A stretch of 64,000 nt of DNA from Streptomyces pyxinae (GCF_024756275.1 NZ_JANUGQ010000025.1:1-64000); one strand, 5' to 3'; numbered from the stretch's first letter, positions 31,739 through 40,117 are shown. Program-made: numbers and translations. The notes: a model not told the origin generated them from the letters alone.

Positions 31739-31957
31739 TCAGTGCAGGTGCGCGGAGACGAACTGCTGGACGCGCTTGGCCTCGTCGCCGGAGTTCTTGG
31801 GCGTGCCGTGCACGGTGAAGGTCTCACCGCAAGGACAGCACACCACCCACCCCCACCGGTGACTGTTCTTGTCGGGCACGACCCGGAAACCGGCCTTCTT
31901 GGCGCGGTCGAGTGCCGCCGCCACGTCCTTCTTCTGGTGCCGCCCACTGGAGACCAT
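31739..31957 (-). CDS. HicA-like small protein with a CCxCG knuckle, copy 2
   Basis: 72 residues, paralogue of the gene at 30837-31055. The first 40 residues differ by only two substitutions, then the C-terminal half diverges (CCPCGETFTVHGTPKNSGDE). The Ser-His of the HicA-like core and the CCxCG cluster are kept. The ATG at 31955-31957 is homologous to the start of copy 1 and has the same G-rich ribosome site; the frame is open to 31999 but the extension is not conserved in copy 1. Confidence 0.7.
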   Translation of the reverse strand: MVSSGRHQKKDVAAALDRAKKAGFRVVPDKNSHRWGWVVCCPCGETFTVHGTPKNSGDEAKRVQQFVSAHLH

Positions 31958-32068
31958 CCGCAGAACCCCCTTCCAGGGGGCATCGTCGCGGGGCTCCAAC
32001 TCCGTTGCGTAATGCGCGAGTAGCCAAGTTGACGGTCACCGGACGGGGGCGAAGGGAAGGCATGGCAG

Positions 32069-32111
32069 ACGCAGGGCCCCCGCCGAAGGAAGCTCGGCGG
32101 GGGCCCTGCGT
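32069..32111 (-). terminator. Rho-independent-type terminator of the lipoprotein gene
   Basis: The arms 32069-32086 and 32094-32111 are perfect 18-bp complements with a 7-nt loop, 36 bp past the stop of the lipoprotein gene. Confidence 0.85.
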
Positions 32112-32146
32112 GGGTTCACCCGATTGGGCTATGAGTTACCAGGAGG

Positions 32147-32890
32147 TCATCCGCTCGTCTTGGCCGCGCCCGGGTCGACCACCTGGTCGGCGGGCGGCTG
32201 CTTGGCCTCGACCTTCTCGTTGTAGTCGCTGAAGGTCACCTCACCGGGCTGCTTGCCGCCCTCGGTCACCGCCTTGAGGATGTACGGCTCGCCCTCGGTG
32301 GCGACGTACATGGTCGTCTTCTCGCCGTTGGACTGCTTCTTCACCAGGGCCAGGGCGTCCTTGCCGTCGATCTCGGTGGTCTCGCCCTTGGTGAGGCCCT
32401 TGCGCTCGGACTTGTCGCTGTCCAGGGCGGCCAGGAACGCCTGCTTGTCGCAGACGCCCTCGGTGCCGGCCTGGTTGGGCTGGGACTTCACCCACTTGCC
32501 CTGGAGCTGCTGCACCTTCTGCTGGGTACCGGGTTGACCCTGCAGGGAGTTCTGCCAGAACTTCTGGTCCCCGCGCACATAGACCTGCTGCCCGAGCTGG
32601 AGCACCTCGGCCTTGGCGCCCTGGCCGGTGATGGTGCCGGTGCAGTGGTCCTGCTCGTCCACGTGGAAGTTGAGCCCGATCTCGTTGCCGGTCGGCTGGC
32701 GTGCCGTGCCCTCCACCCGTACGGACTTCGCCTCACGGGTCGCCTTCACCGCGTCGGCCGCTATCTGGTCCGGGCTCTTGCCACCGAACGCCTTGTCCGC
32801 GTCCTTGCCGTCGTCGCTGCCGCATCCCGCGAGCGCCGTCGCGCCCAGACATACCGCCACGGCCGCCACGAGCGCCTTCTTCGCCGCCAT
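32147..32890 (-). CDS. Secreted lipoprotein, LppX/LprG-like
   Basis: 247 residues. A lipoprotein signal peptide (MAAKKALVAAVAVCLG) ends in the lipobox LAGC with Cys23 as the lipidation site. The mature part begins Gly/Asp-rich and contains ADAVKATREAKSVRVEG, the start typical of the LolA-like LppX/LprG lipoprotein fold in actinobacteria. It is probably anchored on the outer face of the membrane. Ligand unknown. It is monocistronic with a strong terminator. Confidence 0.85.
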   Translation of the reverse strand: MAAKKALVAAVAVCLGATALAGCGSDDGKDADKAFGGKSPDQIAADAVKATREAKSVRVEGTARQPTGNEIGLNFHVDEQDHCTGTITGQGAKAEVLQLGQQVYVRGDQKFWQNSLQGQPGTQQKVQQLQGKWVKSQPNQAGTEGVCDKQAFLAALDSDKSERKGLTKGETTEIDGKDALALVKKQSNGEKTTMYVATEGEPYILKAVTEGGKQPGEVTFSDYNEKVEAKQPPADQVVDPGAAKTSG

Positions 32891-33138
32891 GAATTTCCTC
32901 CCGTAGACCCCGTGCGCACTCCGGCTGAGTGCTGGGTGGTCAGCCGTCCGCGTACCCGGGGCCCGGAAGGTAAACCGGGGGTAAATCCGGTCATGGCAGG
33001 GTGAGTTCAGGACGTTCCGCGCGGTTTTGCCGGGAGCCCGGGAAAGGGCGGGAGCCCCGGGAAGGAGGGTGGGTCCGGCGAACGGTCCCGGCGCCCGCCG
33101 GACCCGCCCCGCCTCCTCCCCGCCCCCCGGGCCGGTGC

Positions 33139-33405
33139 TCAGCGGCGGGTCTCGCCCGCCAGGAACTCGGTGAGCGCCTTGCCGGGCCTCAGCACCGCGC
33201 GGCCGTCCTCGACATGGAAGTCACCGAACCCGAGGACGGAGACCGCCCCGCCCTCCCGCAGTCCCTCCGCGAGGGCGCCGGGGCGCTCGACCGTGCCGAA
33301 GAGCGCGTCCAGTACGCGTCCCACGACCGCCGGCTCCAGTGCCCGTCCCCCGCCGCCGTTGCCGGTCTTGGCGGCCACCGCCCGTGTCAGCGCGTCCTTG
33401 TCCAT
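33139..33405 (-). CDS. HU/IHF-family DNA-binding protein, shortened
   Basis: 88 residues. The start MDKDALTRAVAAKTG and the helix VVGRVLDALFGTV match HU, followed by the GAVSVLGFGDFHVEDG beta segment. The DNA-clamping arm that normally follows (GF..R.R..R.GRNP.TG) is almost absent; the chain goes straight to RAVLRPGKALTEFLAGE. The fold is HU-like but DNA bending would be weak or different. The ATG at 33403-33405 is preceded by AGGAG. Confidence 0.78.
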   Translation of the reverse strand: MDKDALTRAVAAKTGNGGGGRALEPAVVGRVLDALFGTVERPGALAEGLREGGAVSVLGFGDFHVEDGRAVLRPGKALTEFLAGETRR

Positions 33406-33602
33406 GCGCGGTCACTCCTTTCGTACGGAAATGGGGTGTTCGCGAGCCATCGTGACAGCCGCGCACGGGGGCAACCGGCAGGACGGTCCGGGGCCGCCAG
33501 CGCGTCGCGGGCGGTCGTCACCTGTCCGCATGACAGGTGACGACACCGGAGACGCGTGCGGTGCGCGTCGGTAGCGTGACAGCGAGCGAGAGGAGAAGGC
33601 AC

Positions 33603-34007
33603 GTGGAAGCACCGAACGCCGGGACGGGGAGCGTCCCCGCGGACCCGGAGGAAGAGGCCCTGGTGGAGCGGATCCGGGCTCAGCAGGCCGTGCTGGCGCG
33701 GCTGGCCGGCGCACCCCAGGGCCCCGCGCCCGCCGGCCCGGTCGCGGTCGAGTACGGCGGCGAGACGTTTCAGGTACCGCTGGCGGTGCGAGACGTCCGC
33801 GCGGCACTGCCGGCGGAGGCGCGCGACGGCTTCGACCAGGAGCTGGCAGCGGCCGCACCGGCGCAGGCGGGCCCGGTCGTCCGCAAATGGATCCTGGAAC
33901 ACCTGCTGGTCGGTGACGAGTTGGACCGGGTCGATGTACTGCTGGCCGCAAAGGAGCGGCCCGGTGGTCAGTCGGCCGGGGTGGCGGCCGACGCGCAGTC
34001 GGGGTGA
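33603..34007 (+). CDS. Hypothetical acidic protein
   Basis: 134 residues, Ala/Glu-rich, soluble, with no family recognised. The GTG at 33603 follows AGGAGAAGG with good spacing; the frame is open to 33537 but without a ribosome site. Core segments are ALVERIRAQQAVLARLAG, VAVEYGGETFQVPLAVRDVR and VVRKWILEHLLVGDELDRVD. Its 3' end overlaps the convergent RNase HI gene by 40 bp. Confidence 0.7.
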   Translation: MEAPNAGTGSVPADPEEEALVERIRAQQAVLARLAGAPQGPAPAGPVAVEYGGETFQVPLAVRDVRAALPAEARDGFDQELAAAAPAQAGPVVRKWILEHLLVGDELDRVDVLLAAKERPGGQSAGVAADAQSG

Positions 34008-34678
34008 CCCCAGCCGTCCGGGTTCTTGGCGATCTTCTCACCCTTGCCGTACGGCTTTCCGCACCGGCAGCGGCCGGGGAACTTGGCGCTGATCGTCCCC
34101 CGCGCGGAGCCGGACTTCGCCGGGCCGGACCGCCGGGTGGACCCGGACCCGGCGGACCGGCGGGCGCCGGCGGCGGGACGGGGCTCGGCGTCGGGCGGGG
34201 GCAGCTCGGAGCCGGTCGCGGAGCCGATCGCCTCCTGGGTGCGGGCGGCGTGGCTGGCCGCACCGTCGGCGGCCGCGTTCAGGGCGTCGCCGCCGACCTG
34301 GTGGGCGGGGACGTACACGAAGTCCACCTCCCGGCCGGCCAGCAGCCCGTCGATGGCGACCACCAGGTCCTTGTTGGCCACCGGGGTGCCCGCGGCCGTC
34401 TTCCAGCCCTTCCGGCGCCAGCCGGGCAGCCAGGTGGTGACGGCCTTCATCGCGTACTGCGAGTCCATCCGCACTTCCAGCGGGACGGCGGGGTCGGTGG
34501 CCGCCAGCAGCTCGCGCAGAGCGGTCAGCTCCGCCACATTGTTGGTCGCGCGGCCGAGCGGGCCCGCCTCCCAGGTCGCCACCCGGCCGTCCGCATCCGC
34601 CACGACCCACGCCCAGGCCGCCGGCCCGGGATTGCCCTTGCACGCCCCGTCACACGCGGCGATGATCCGTTCCACCAT
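33968..34678 (-). CDS. rnhA: Ribonuclease HI with a C-terminal Cys-rich tail
   Basis: 236 residues. The RNase H domain (about 1-145) has all four acidic residues: Asp10 in CDGACKGNPGP, Glu50 in NNVAELTALREL, Asp72 in RMDSQYAMKAV and Asp138 near ALNAAADGAA. It cleaves RNA in RNA-DNA hybrids. After a linker rich in Pro/Arg/Ser/Gly comes a tail with CRCGKPYGKGEK and GWGHPDC, a possible zinc knuckle not present in E. coli RNase HI. It is convergent with, and overlaps, the upstream gene. Confidence 0.93.
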   Translation of the reverse strand: MVERIIAACDGACKGNPGPAAWAWVVADADGRVATWEAGPLGRATNNVAELTALRELLAATDPAVPLEVRMDSQYAMKAVTTWLPGWRRKGWKTAAGTPVANKDLVVAIDGLLAGREVDFVYVPAHQVGGDALNAAADGAASHAARTQEAIGSATGSELPPPDAEPRPAAGARRSAGSGSTRRSGPAKSGSARGTISAKFPGRCRCGKPYGKGEKIAKNPDGWGHPDCASAATPAD

Positions 34679-34964
34679 TCCCCTGATGCTGCCATGCGCA
34701 CGACCGCGCTCCGACCGGGGGCCGTCCAGGGGCCGTCCAGGGACCGATCAGGAGCCGGAACCAGCCCGGCCGGGGCCGCGTCCGGGGCCGGACTCAGGGC
34801 TCTCCGGCCGCGGCCCGCACGAGGAGAGCGGCGGTGTGAATGGAGGTCGCAGTTCCCTGCTGTGCACCGCCGCTCTCCCCTGGTGTCCCTTTTACCCGGA
34901 CATCGGAAAACCAGCCGTTCGGCCGAGCGATTCGACGACACGACCATGACCCGAAGCGGACACG

Positions 34965-35005
34965 ACGGAAGGGGCCACCCCGTGATGCGGGGTGGCCCCT
35001 TCCGT
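34965..35005 (-). terminator. Strong hairpin terminator of the small hydrophobic gene
   Basis: The arms 34965-34981 and 34989-35005 are perfect 17-bp complements with a 7-nt loop. It lies 36 bp past the stop of the 53-residue gene. The rest of 34679-34964 shows nothing further. Confidence 0.85.
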
Positions 35006-35040
35006 ACGCACTTTCGCGCGCTTCTCCTGGTATGCGCCGA

Positions 35041-35202
35041 CTACCAGCGATACCAGCGAGCGCTTCCGCCCTTGGGACGGGCGATGAAGCCGATCAGCCA
35101 GAAGACCAGCACGATGACGGCGATCCACCACAGTGCCTCAAGGGCGAAACCGGCGCCGAAAAGGATAAGAGCGAGCAGCAGAACAAGAAGCAAAGGAACC
35201 AT
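35041..35202 (-). CDS. Small hydrophobic membrane protein (53 residues)
   Basis: 53 residues: MVPLLLVLLLALILFGAG, then FALEALWWIAVIVLVFWLIG and a basic tail FIARPKGGSARWYRW. There are one or two membrane helices. The ATG at 35200-35202 has a consensus GGAGG 9 nt upstream, and a strong terminator follows. Small hydrophobic proteins of this kind are conserved in Streptomyces; the function is unknown. It is easily missed because of its length. Confidence 0.8.
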   Translation of the reverse strand: MVPLLLVLLLALILFGAGFALEALWWIAVIVLVFWLIGFIARPKGGSARWYRW

Positions 35203-35316
35203 TGTTATCAACCTCCGGAGCCTCTTGTTCCCCAGCCTTCCTCATCTCATTCTCTCGATTTCACGGGTTTCGCACACTCGTTCCAGGACATGAGCAGTGA
35301 TTTCGCGCTCGCCGGA

Positions 35317-35362
35317 CCGCGAGTGCCCGGACCCCGGGCGCCCGGGGTCCGGGCACTCGCGG
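35317..35362. terminator. 46-bp near-perfect palindrome, probable terminator
   Basis: The arms 35317-35338 and 35341-35362 are perfect 22-bp complements around a central CG. It is downstream of the secreted-protein gene (minus strand) and upstream of the small hydrophobic gene, so it most likely ends the former transcript. Confidence 0.75.
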
Positions 35363-35468
35363 CGCCTTACCGCGCGGGTTCAGGAGGGATCGGTACGGCG
35401 CCGCGGCAGGCCCTGGAGCAGCGGCGGCCCCTGCCCGCGGCAGGAGCGGGGCAGTCCCCGGGACACGA

Positions 35469-35921
35469 TCACTGCCACTTGAGCAGCGAGGCGCCCTTCA
35501 CCTGGATGGCCTTCTTGCCGAGGACGTTGCCCCACGGGACGTTCTTGATGGAGCCCTTCTTGCCGCACCCGGCGTCGTACCACTGCGACTTGCCCTTGCT
35601 GTTGAACCCCCTGACCTTGATGCACGGGGTGCCCCGCTCGGCCACCCAGCCGTACGCGGCCTTGTAGCCCTTGGCGCCGAAGATGCCGCAGGGGTCCTCG
35701 CTGGTCTGCCACTTCAGCGGAATCCCGACGGCCTTCTTCCAGTCCCCCGAGCACTTGGTGCCCGCCGGGGCCAGCTCGATCGTCACCACGTCGTCACCCG
35801 CCACGGCGACCGACCTGCTCTGCTCGCCGGTGACGACCGCACCGGCCGGGGCGGCACCCACGGACAGAACGGCGAGGGACGCCAGACCCACGGCGACGGC
35901 CAGATTGCGCGACTTCATCAT
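35469..35921 (-). CDS. Small secreted protein
   Basis: 150 residues. A signal peptide (MMKSRNLAVAVGLASLAVLS, then VGAAPAGA with cleavage near AGA-VV) leads to a roughly 120-residue mature domain with four Cys (KCSGDW, EDPCGIFG, TPCIKV, AGCGKKG), likely two disulfides, many Lys and Trp, ending SLLKWQ. No family recognised; the basic Cys-paired domain could be a secreted inhibitor or small binding protein. Two adjacent ATG codons; AGGGG suits either. Confidence 0.78.
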   Translation of the reverse strand: MMKSRNLAVAVGLASLAVLSVGAAPAGAVVTGEQSRSVAVAGDDVVTIELAPAGTKCSGDWKKAVGIPLKWQTSEDPCGIFGAKGYKAAYGWVAERGTPCIKVRGFNSKGKSQWYDAGCGKKGSIKNVPWGNVLGKKAIQVKGASLLKWQ

Positions 35922-36423
35922 TTCCCCTGTTCATGTCGCTGCCTCCAAGGAGGCGGTCGAGCAGATCCCGAAGCGGAGGGAGACGACAGGAAGCGGAATC
36001 CCGGGCTCCCCGAGAGGATGTCCCGGGGGCTCCACCACTGGAAGAGCACCTCCGGTGCACGCTGTTTCTCGAAATCCGCGCCGACTGAAATGTGGTCGGG
36101 GGAAAAATTAGTGGACCCGCGAGGAGCGTCGACAAACTGCGCGGTCGTGTCGATCCAACTCCGCGATCAGTGCGGGGCGCCGCCCCGCCGGGTTCTGCTC
36201 GCCCACCGAATCGGCACTGCCGGCGCGAAAGGAAAAGGAGTGGACAACACCCGCGCACGCCCGATGGGGCACCGCTCATGCGGAATGATCCCCGCCGCAT
36301 TCTTCACCCCGCACCGATCGGCAGCCCGCCGGGGGCACGACGGCCCCGGAACAGCAGGTCGCCCCGGGTCGCCCCGGACGACGCTTCGGGGCGAGGCCCG
36401 GGGCGACCGGACGGGGGCGGGGC
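35922..36423. other. Intergenic region, nothing recognised
   Basis: 502 bp between the secreted-protein gene and the end of the chitinase gene. It should hold the promoter of the secreted-protein gene (minus strand). No convincing gene, hairpin or repeat was seen. Confidence 0.4.
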
Positions 36424-37401
36424 TCAGCAGCTGAGGTTGTTGCCCGCCGGGACGCCCAGGATCTGGGTGAAGGACTGGTACTTGCTCACCCGGCTCTGCA
36501 CCTGGGCCGGGTTCTTGCCGTCGCACTCCAGCGCACCGTTGATGGAGCGGATGGTCTGCCCGAAGCCCGCGCCGTTGACCATGGCGTTGTGCGGGGTCAT
36601 GGTGCCGGGGCCGTTCTGGGTGTTCCAGTACCAGAGGCCGGTCTTCCAGGCGACCGCCGGCTCACGCTCCACCCGGTACGGGTTGTTGAGCAGATCGATG
36701 CCGAGGGCGTCGCCCGCCGCCTTGTAGTTGAAGTTCCAGCTCAGCTGGATCGGCCCGCGGCCGTAGTACGCGGCCTGTCCGGCGGGGCAGCCGTAGGGCT
36801 GGTTGCGGTCGCAGTAGTGCGGGTAGTTCGCCTGATTCTGCTCCACGACGTACACCAGTCCGCCGGTCTCGTGGCTGACGTTGGCGAGGAAGGCGGCGGC
36901 CTCCTGCTTCTTCACCGTGTCGCTGCCGGTCTTGGCGAAGCCGGGGTACGCGCTGAGCGCCTCGGTGAGCCCCTGATACGTGTAGAACGGGTTCCGGTTC
37001 GGGAACATCTGGTTGAACTGCGCCTCGCTGACCACGAATCCGGAGGGGTTCGGGCCGGGCCCGGGGCCGGGGCCGGTGCCGCCGCAGGCACCCTGGTCGG
37101 CCCAGACGTCCGAGGAGCCGGGACGCTCGTTCTGCGTCCACCACTTGGCCTGCCAGTTGTGGCCGTTGTAGGAGGCGGTCTGGCCACCGGTGTAGACGGC
37201 GGAGGCGCTCCAGGCGGCCACGCACGGGGCGGCCGCCACGGACTCGGACGCCAAGGCCGCGTTGGCGGCCGCGGGGGCGAGGACGCCGAGACCGGCGGCC
37301 GTACAGACCCCGGTGAGCAGGGCGAGTGTCCGCCGGGACACGCGGCGGTACAGCCTCCGGGGCAGATGGCGAGACGTGCGCCGGGACATGCGTCGGGACA
37401 T
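36424..37401 (-). CDS. GH19 chitinase with N-terminal chitin-binding module
   Basis: 325 residues. An Arg-rich signal peptide (MSRRMSRRTSRHLPRRL then LALLTGVCTAAGLG, cleavage near residues 47-49) is followed by a CBM5/12 module at about 60-107 (AWSASAVYTGGQTASYNGHN, AKWWTQNERPG), a Gly/Pro linker, and a GH19 catalytic domain from about 120 with Glu178 in NVSHETGG, Glu187 in VVEQNQ and the signature YYGRGPIQLSWNFNY. It hydrolyses chitin outside the cell by inversion. A DasR-type operator lies 90 bp upstream. A repeat of MSRR codons at the start leaves the exact first Met open. Confidence 0.95.
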   Translation of the reverse strand: MSRRMSRRTSRHLPRRLYRRVSRRTLALLTGVCTAAGLGVLAPAAANAALASESVAAAPCVAAWSASAVYTGGQTASYNGHNWQAKWWTQNERPGSSDVWADQGACGGTGPGPGPGPNPSGFVVSEAQFNQMFPNRNPFYTYQGLTEALSAYPGFAKTGSDTVKKQEAAAFLANVSHETGGLVYVVEQNQANYPHYCDRNQPYGCPAGQAAYYGRGPIQLSWNFNYKAAGDALGIDLLNNPYRVEREPAVAWKTGLWYWNTQNGPGTMTPHNAMVNGAGFGQTIRSINGALECDGKNPAQVQSRVSKYQSFTQILGVPAGNNLSC

Positions 37402-37490
37402 GGGGAAGCCCTTCCGTGGGGGGATCCGTGGGGGAACCCTGGTGGAGGGAACGGGACTTCACCTCACCGTGCGTGCTCTGAACCTGTCAA

Positions 37491-37500
37491 GGTCTAGACC
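37491..37500. promoter_or_regulatory. DasR operator (dre) upstream of the chitinase
   Basis: GGTCTAGACC is a perfect 10-bp palindrome and the core of the known Streptomyces dre consensus (ACTGGTCTAGACCANT), bound by the GntR-type N-acetylglucosamine regulator DasR. On the chitinase strand it reads TGGTCTAGACCTT. It sits 90 bp upstream of the chitinase start, where dre sites control other chitinase genes. Confidence 0.85.
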
Positions 37501-37572
37501 AAAAATCGCCGTTTCCCGGAGATGGCGACGGCCGGCCCCGAAGAGCGGCGACGGCCGGCCCCGGGAAACGGT

Positions 37573-37609
37573 GACGGCCGGCATCCGGATGCTTCGGATG
37601 CCGGCCGTC
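37573..37609 (-). terminator. Terminator of purA
   Basis: The arms 37573-37587 and 37595-37609 are perfect 15-bp complements with a 7-nt loop, about 115 bp past the purA stop. GGCGACGGCCGGCCCC-type direct repeats lie beside it at 37520-37565. Confidence 0.7.
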
Positions 37610-37724
37610 GGCCGTGAACTCCTCCCGGGCTCCGGTCAGTCGCTGCCCGACGGGGCCCGAGCGCCGGCCGGGGAACCGGTCGGCGGAATCAGAGGGAGGA
37701 GAGGTGGATGGGCAGGGAGGGGGA

Positions 37725-39008
37725 TCAGAGGAAGGAGTTGATCTCGATCGTCTCGGTACGGCCCGGGCCGACACCGATCGCCGAGATCGGCGCGCCGGAC
37801 ATCTCCTCCAGCGCCTTCACATACGCCTGCGCGTTCTTCGGCAGATCGGAGAAGGTCTTGGCCTTGCTGATGTCCTCGGACCAACCCGGCAGCATCTCGT
37901 AGACCGGCTTGGCGTGGTGGAAGTCGGTCTGGGAGTACGGGAGTTCCTCGACGCGCTTGCCGTCGATCTCGTACGCCACGCAGACCGGGATCTGCTCCCA
38001 GCCGGTGAGCACGTCCAGCTTGGTGAGGAAGAAGTCGGTCAGGCCGTTGACCCGGGTGGCGTACCGGGCGATGACCGCGTCGAACCAGCCGCAGCGGCGG
38101 TCCCGGCCGGTGGTGACACCGCGCTCGCCACCGATCCGGCGCAGCGCCTCGCCGTCCTCGTCGAAGAGCTCCGTCGGGAACGGACCGGCGCCGACGCGGG
38201 TGGTGTACGCCTTGAGGATGCCGATGACCCGGCTGATCTTCGTCGGGCCGACACCGGCACCGGTGCAGGCACCGCCGGAGGTCGGGTTGGAGGAGGTGAC
38301 GAAGGGATACGTGCCGTGGTCGACGTCGAGCAGGGTGCCCTGGCCGCCCTCGAAGAGGACGACCTTGCCCTCGTCGATGGCGTTGTTCAGGATCAGCGTG
38401 GTGTCCGCGACGAACGGCTTGATCTGCTCCGCGTACTGGAGCATCTCCTCCACGATCCGCCCGGACTCGATGGCCCGGCGGTTGAAGATCTTGGCGAGCA
38501 TCTGGTTCTTCTGCTCCAGCGCCGCTTCGACCTTCTGCTCCAGGATCGACTCGTCGTAGAGGTCCTGGACGCGGATGCCCACCCGGTTGATCTTGTCGGC
38601 ATAGGTCGGGCCGATGCCCCGGCCGGTGGTGCCGATCTTGCGCTTACCGAGGAACCGTTCCGTCACCTTGTCGAGGGTGACGTTGTACGGGGTGATCAGA
38701 TGAGCGTTTCCGCTGATGAGCAGCTTCGACGTGTCGACGCCGCGCTCGTTCAGCCCGCTCAGCTCGGAGAGCAGGACCGCCGGGTCGACGACGACTCCGT
38801 TACCGATCACCGGAGTGCATCCCGGGGAGAGGATGCCGGAGGGGAGAAGGTGCAGCGCGTACTTCTGGTCGCCGACGACGACCGTGTGGCCGGCGTTGTT
38901 GCCGCCCTGGTAGCGCACCACATAATCGACGGATCCACCGAGCAGGTCGGTGGCCTTTCCCTTGCCCTCGTCACCCCACTGAGCACCGAGCAGCACAAGT
39001 GCGGGCAC
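37725..39008 (-). CDS. purA: Adenylosuccinate synthetase
   Basis: 427 residues, full length. The N-terminal GTP-binding segment LLGAQWGDEGKGKATDLL is followed by VGDQKYALHLLPSG, TTGRGIGPTYADK, FEGGQGTLLDVDHGTYPFVT and the C-terminal G4-like LTKLDVLTGW. It joins aspartate to IMP with GTP in AMP synthesis. It starts at the GTG 39006-39008 behind GGAAGGGG. It is monocistronic, divergent from the kinase-like gene at 39151. Confidence 0.98.
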   Translation of the reverse strand: MPALVLLGAQWGDEGKGKATDLLGGSVDYVVRYQGGNNAGHTVVVGDQKYALHLLPSGILSPGCTPVIGNGVVVDPAVLLSELSGLNERGVDTSKLLISGNAHLITPYNVTLDKVTERFLGKRKIGTTGRGIGPTYADKINRVGIRVQDLYDESILEQKVEAALEQKNQMLAKIFNRRAIESGRIVEEMLQYAEQIKPFVADTTLILNNAIDEGKVVLFEGGQGTLLDVDHGTYPFVTSSNPTSGGACTGAGVGPTKISRVIGILKAYTTRVGAGPFPTELFDEDGEALRRIGGERGVTTGRDRRCGWFDAVIARYATRVNGLTDFFLTKLDVLTGWEQIPVCVAYEIDGKRVEELPYSQTDFHHAKPVYEMLPGWSEDISKAKTFSDLPKNAQAYVKALEEMSGAPISAIGVGPGRTETIEINSFL

Positions 39009-39088
39009 AGGCGTACACCCCTTCCGGGCGGGGCATGTCCAAGGTCAGGGGCCGACGCCGCCTCACCGGTGTGCCCCGGAATAGACGA

Positions 39089-39116
39089 AGCCCCTGGCGC
39101 AATAGCGCAAGGGGCT
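39089..39116. promoter_or_regulatory. Hairpin in the purA upstream region
   Basis: The arms AGCCCCTGGCGC (39089-39100) and GCGCAAGGGGCT (39105-39116) pair with one mismatch around AATA. It lies 81 bp upstream of purA and 35 bp upstream of the divergent gene. It may be a terminator-like attenuator or a protein site; no known riboswitch is recognised. Confidence 0.45.
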
Positions 39117-39150
39117 CTTGCACAAAGATGCTACCCGAGGAAGGACCGAG

Positions 39151-40002
39151 GTGTCGGCTCACGACCAGCTGCTGGTGGTCATCGACCCGGTCGCCCGCCG
39201 GAGTGACGGCGAGTCCGTGCGGATCGCGAAGGACGTGCTGTGCGCCGGCGCGGAGGTGAAGGTGTGCTGGCCGGACGGTCCGGAGGAGTTCGGCCGGATG
39301 CTGTCCCGGCGGGGCTCGCGGCGCCCGGTGGTGATCGGTGACGACCGGGCGCTGCTCCGTGCGGTGACCCAGCTGCACCGCTTCCGGGAGCTGGCCGACG
39401 GGGCGCTGTCGCTGATCCCGGTCGGCGCGCGCGGGGCGGTCCAGCTGGCCGGGGCGCTGGGGGTGCCCGGGGACGCGGTGGCGGCGGCCCGGGCGGTGCT
39501 GGACGGCGCGGAGCGGCGGCTGGACCTGCTGGTGGACGACAGCGACGGGGTGGTCCTGGGCGGCCTGCGGATACCGGTCGGCCGCGCACCGGTGACAGCT
39601 GCGGCCCCGGGGACGGTGTGGGACACCTGCCGGACGCTGGTCCGCACCCTGGTCCGTCCGGCGCCCTCCGCCCCGGCGCCGCGCGCCCGGACGCAGCGGC
39701 TCCGGGTGGAGGCCGACGGGCGGCTGCTGAGCGACCTGGACGCCCCGGTGGAGGATGTGACGGTGTGCTCCCGGGGCGGGGCGGCGGAGGTGGTCGTGCG
39801 CCCCCGGTCGGCCGAGCCGGTGCGGGCGACGGCCTCGGCGGTCACCGTGTCGGGCGCCTCCTTCCGCTACCGGGCGGACGCGCTGGTGACCGGGCCGGTC
39901 TGGACCAGGACCTGGACCGTCCGGCCCGGCTCCTGGTCGCTGACGGTGCCGGTGGCGGTGCCGGGCCCGGGAGCGGAGAGCGCCGGAGCCGCGGCGGGCT
40001 GA
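39151..40002 (+). CDS. Diacylglycerol-kinase-like protein, degenerate
   Basis: 283 residues. The order of segments (LLVVIDPVARRSDGESVRIA, RRPVVIGDDRALLRAVTQLH, LSLIPVGARGAVQLAGALGV) follows the DAGK/sphingosine-kinase catalytic fold, but the nucleotide-binding GGDGT motif reads IGDDRA, so kinase activity is doubtful. The C-terminal beta domain (RLRVEADGRLLSDLDAPVED) fits the family. The GTG at 39151 follows GAGGAAGGA. It is divergent from purA. Confidence 0.65.
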   Translation: MSAHDQLLVVIDPVARRSDGESVRIAKDVLCAGAEVKVCWPDGPEEFGRMLSRRGSRRPVVIGDDRALLRAVTQLHRFRELADGALSLIPVGARGAVQLAGALGVPGDAVAAARAVLDGAERRLDLLVDDSDGVVLGGLRIPVGRAPVTAAAPGTVWDTCRTLVRTLVRPAPSAPAPRARTQRLRVEADGRLLSDLDAPVEDVTVCSRGGAAEVVVRPRSAEPVRATASAVTVSGASFRYRADALVTGPVWTRTWTVRPGSWSLTVPVAVPGPGAESAGAAAG

Positions 40003-40117
40003 GGCCGCCGGACCGGGCCCGGTCACCGCTCGGGCGGACCGGACGCCGGAAGCCCCGGGGCACGGCCGCCCGCGTCCCGGTCACCACCCCGGACGGGCCC
40101 GGGCGCCCCCCGGCGGG

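Larger units (their letters stand above)
30251..31957 (-). repeat. Tandem duplication of the HTH/HicA-like gene pair (about 900-bp unit)
   Basis: Two units are repeated with an offset of about 900 bp. Identity is near 97 percent in two blocks: 30251-30520 against 31151-31430 (3' half of the HTH gene) and about 30933-31055 against 31835-31957 (5' half of the HicA-like gene). It falls sharply in between, in the N-terminal half of the HTH gene and the C-terminus of the HicA-like gene. Confidence 0.9.
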
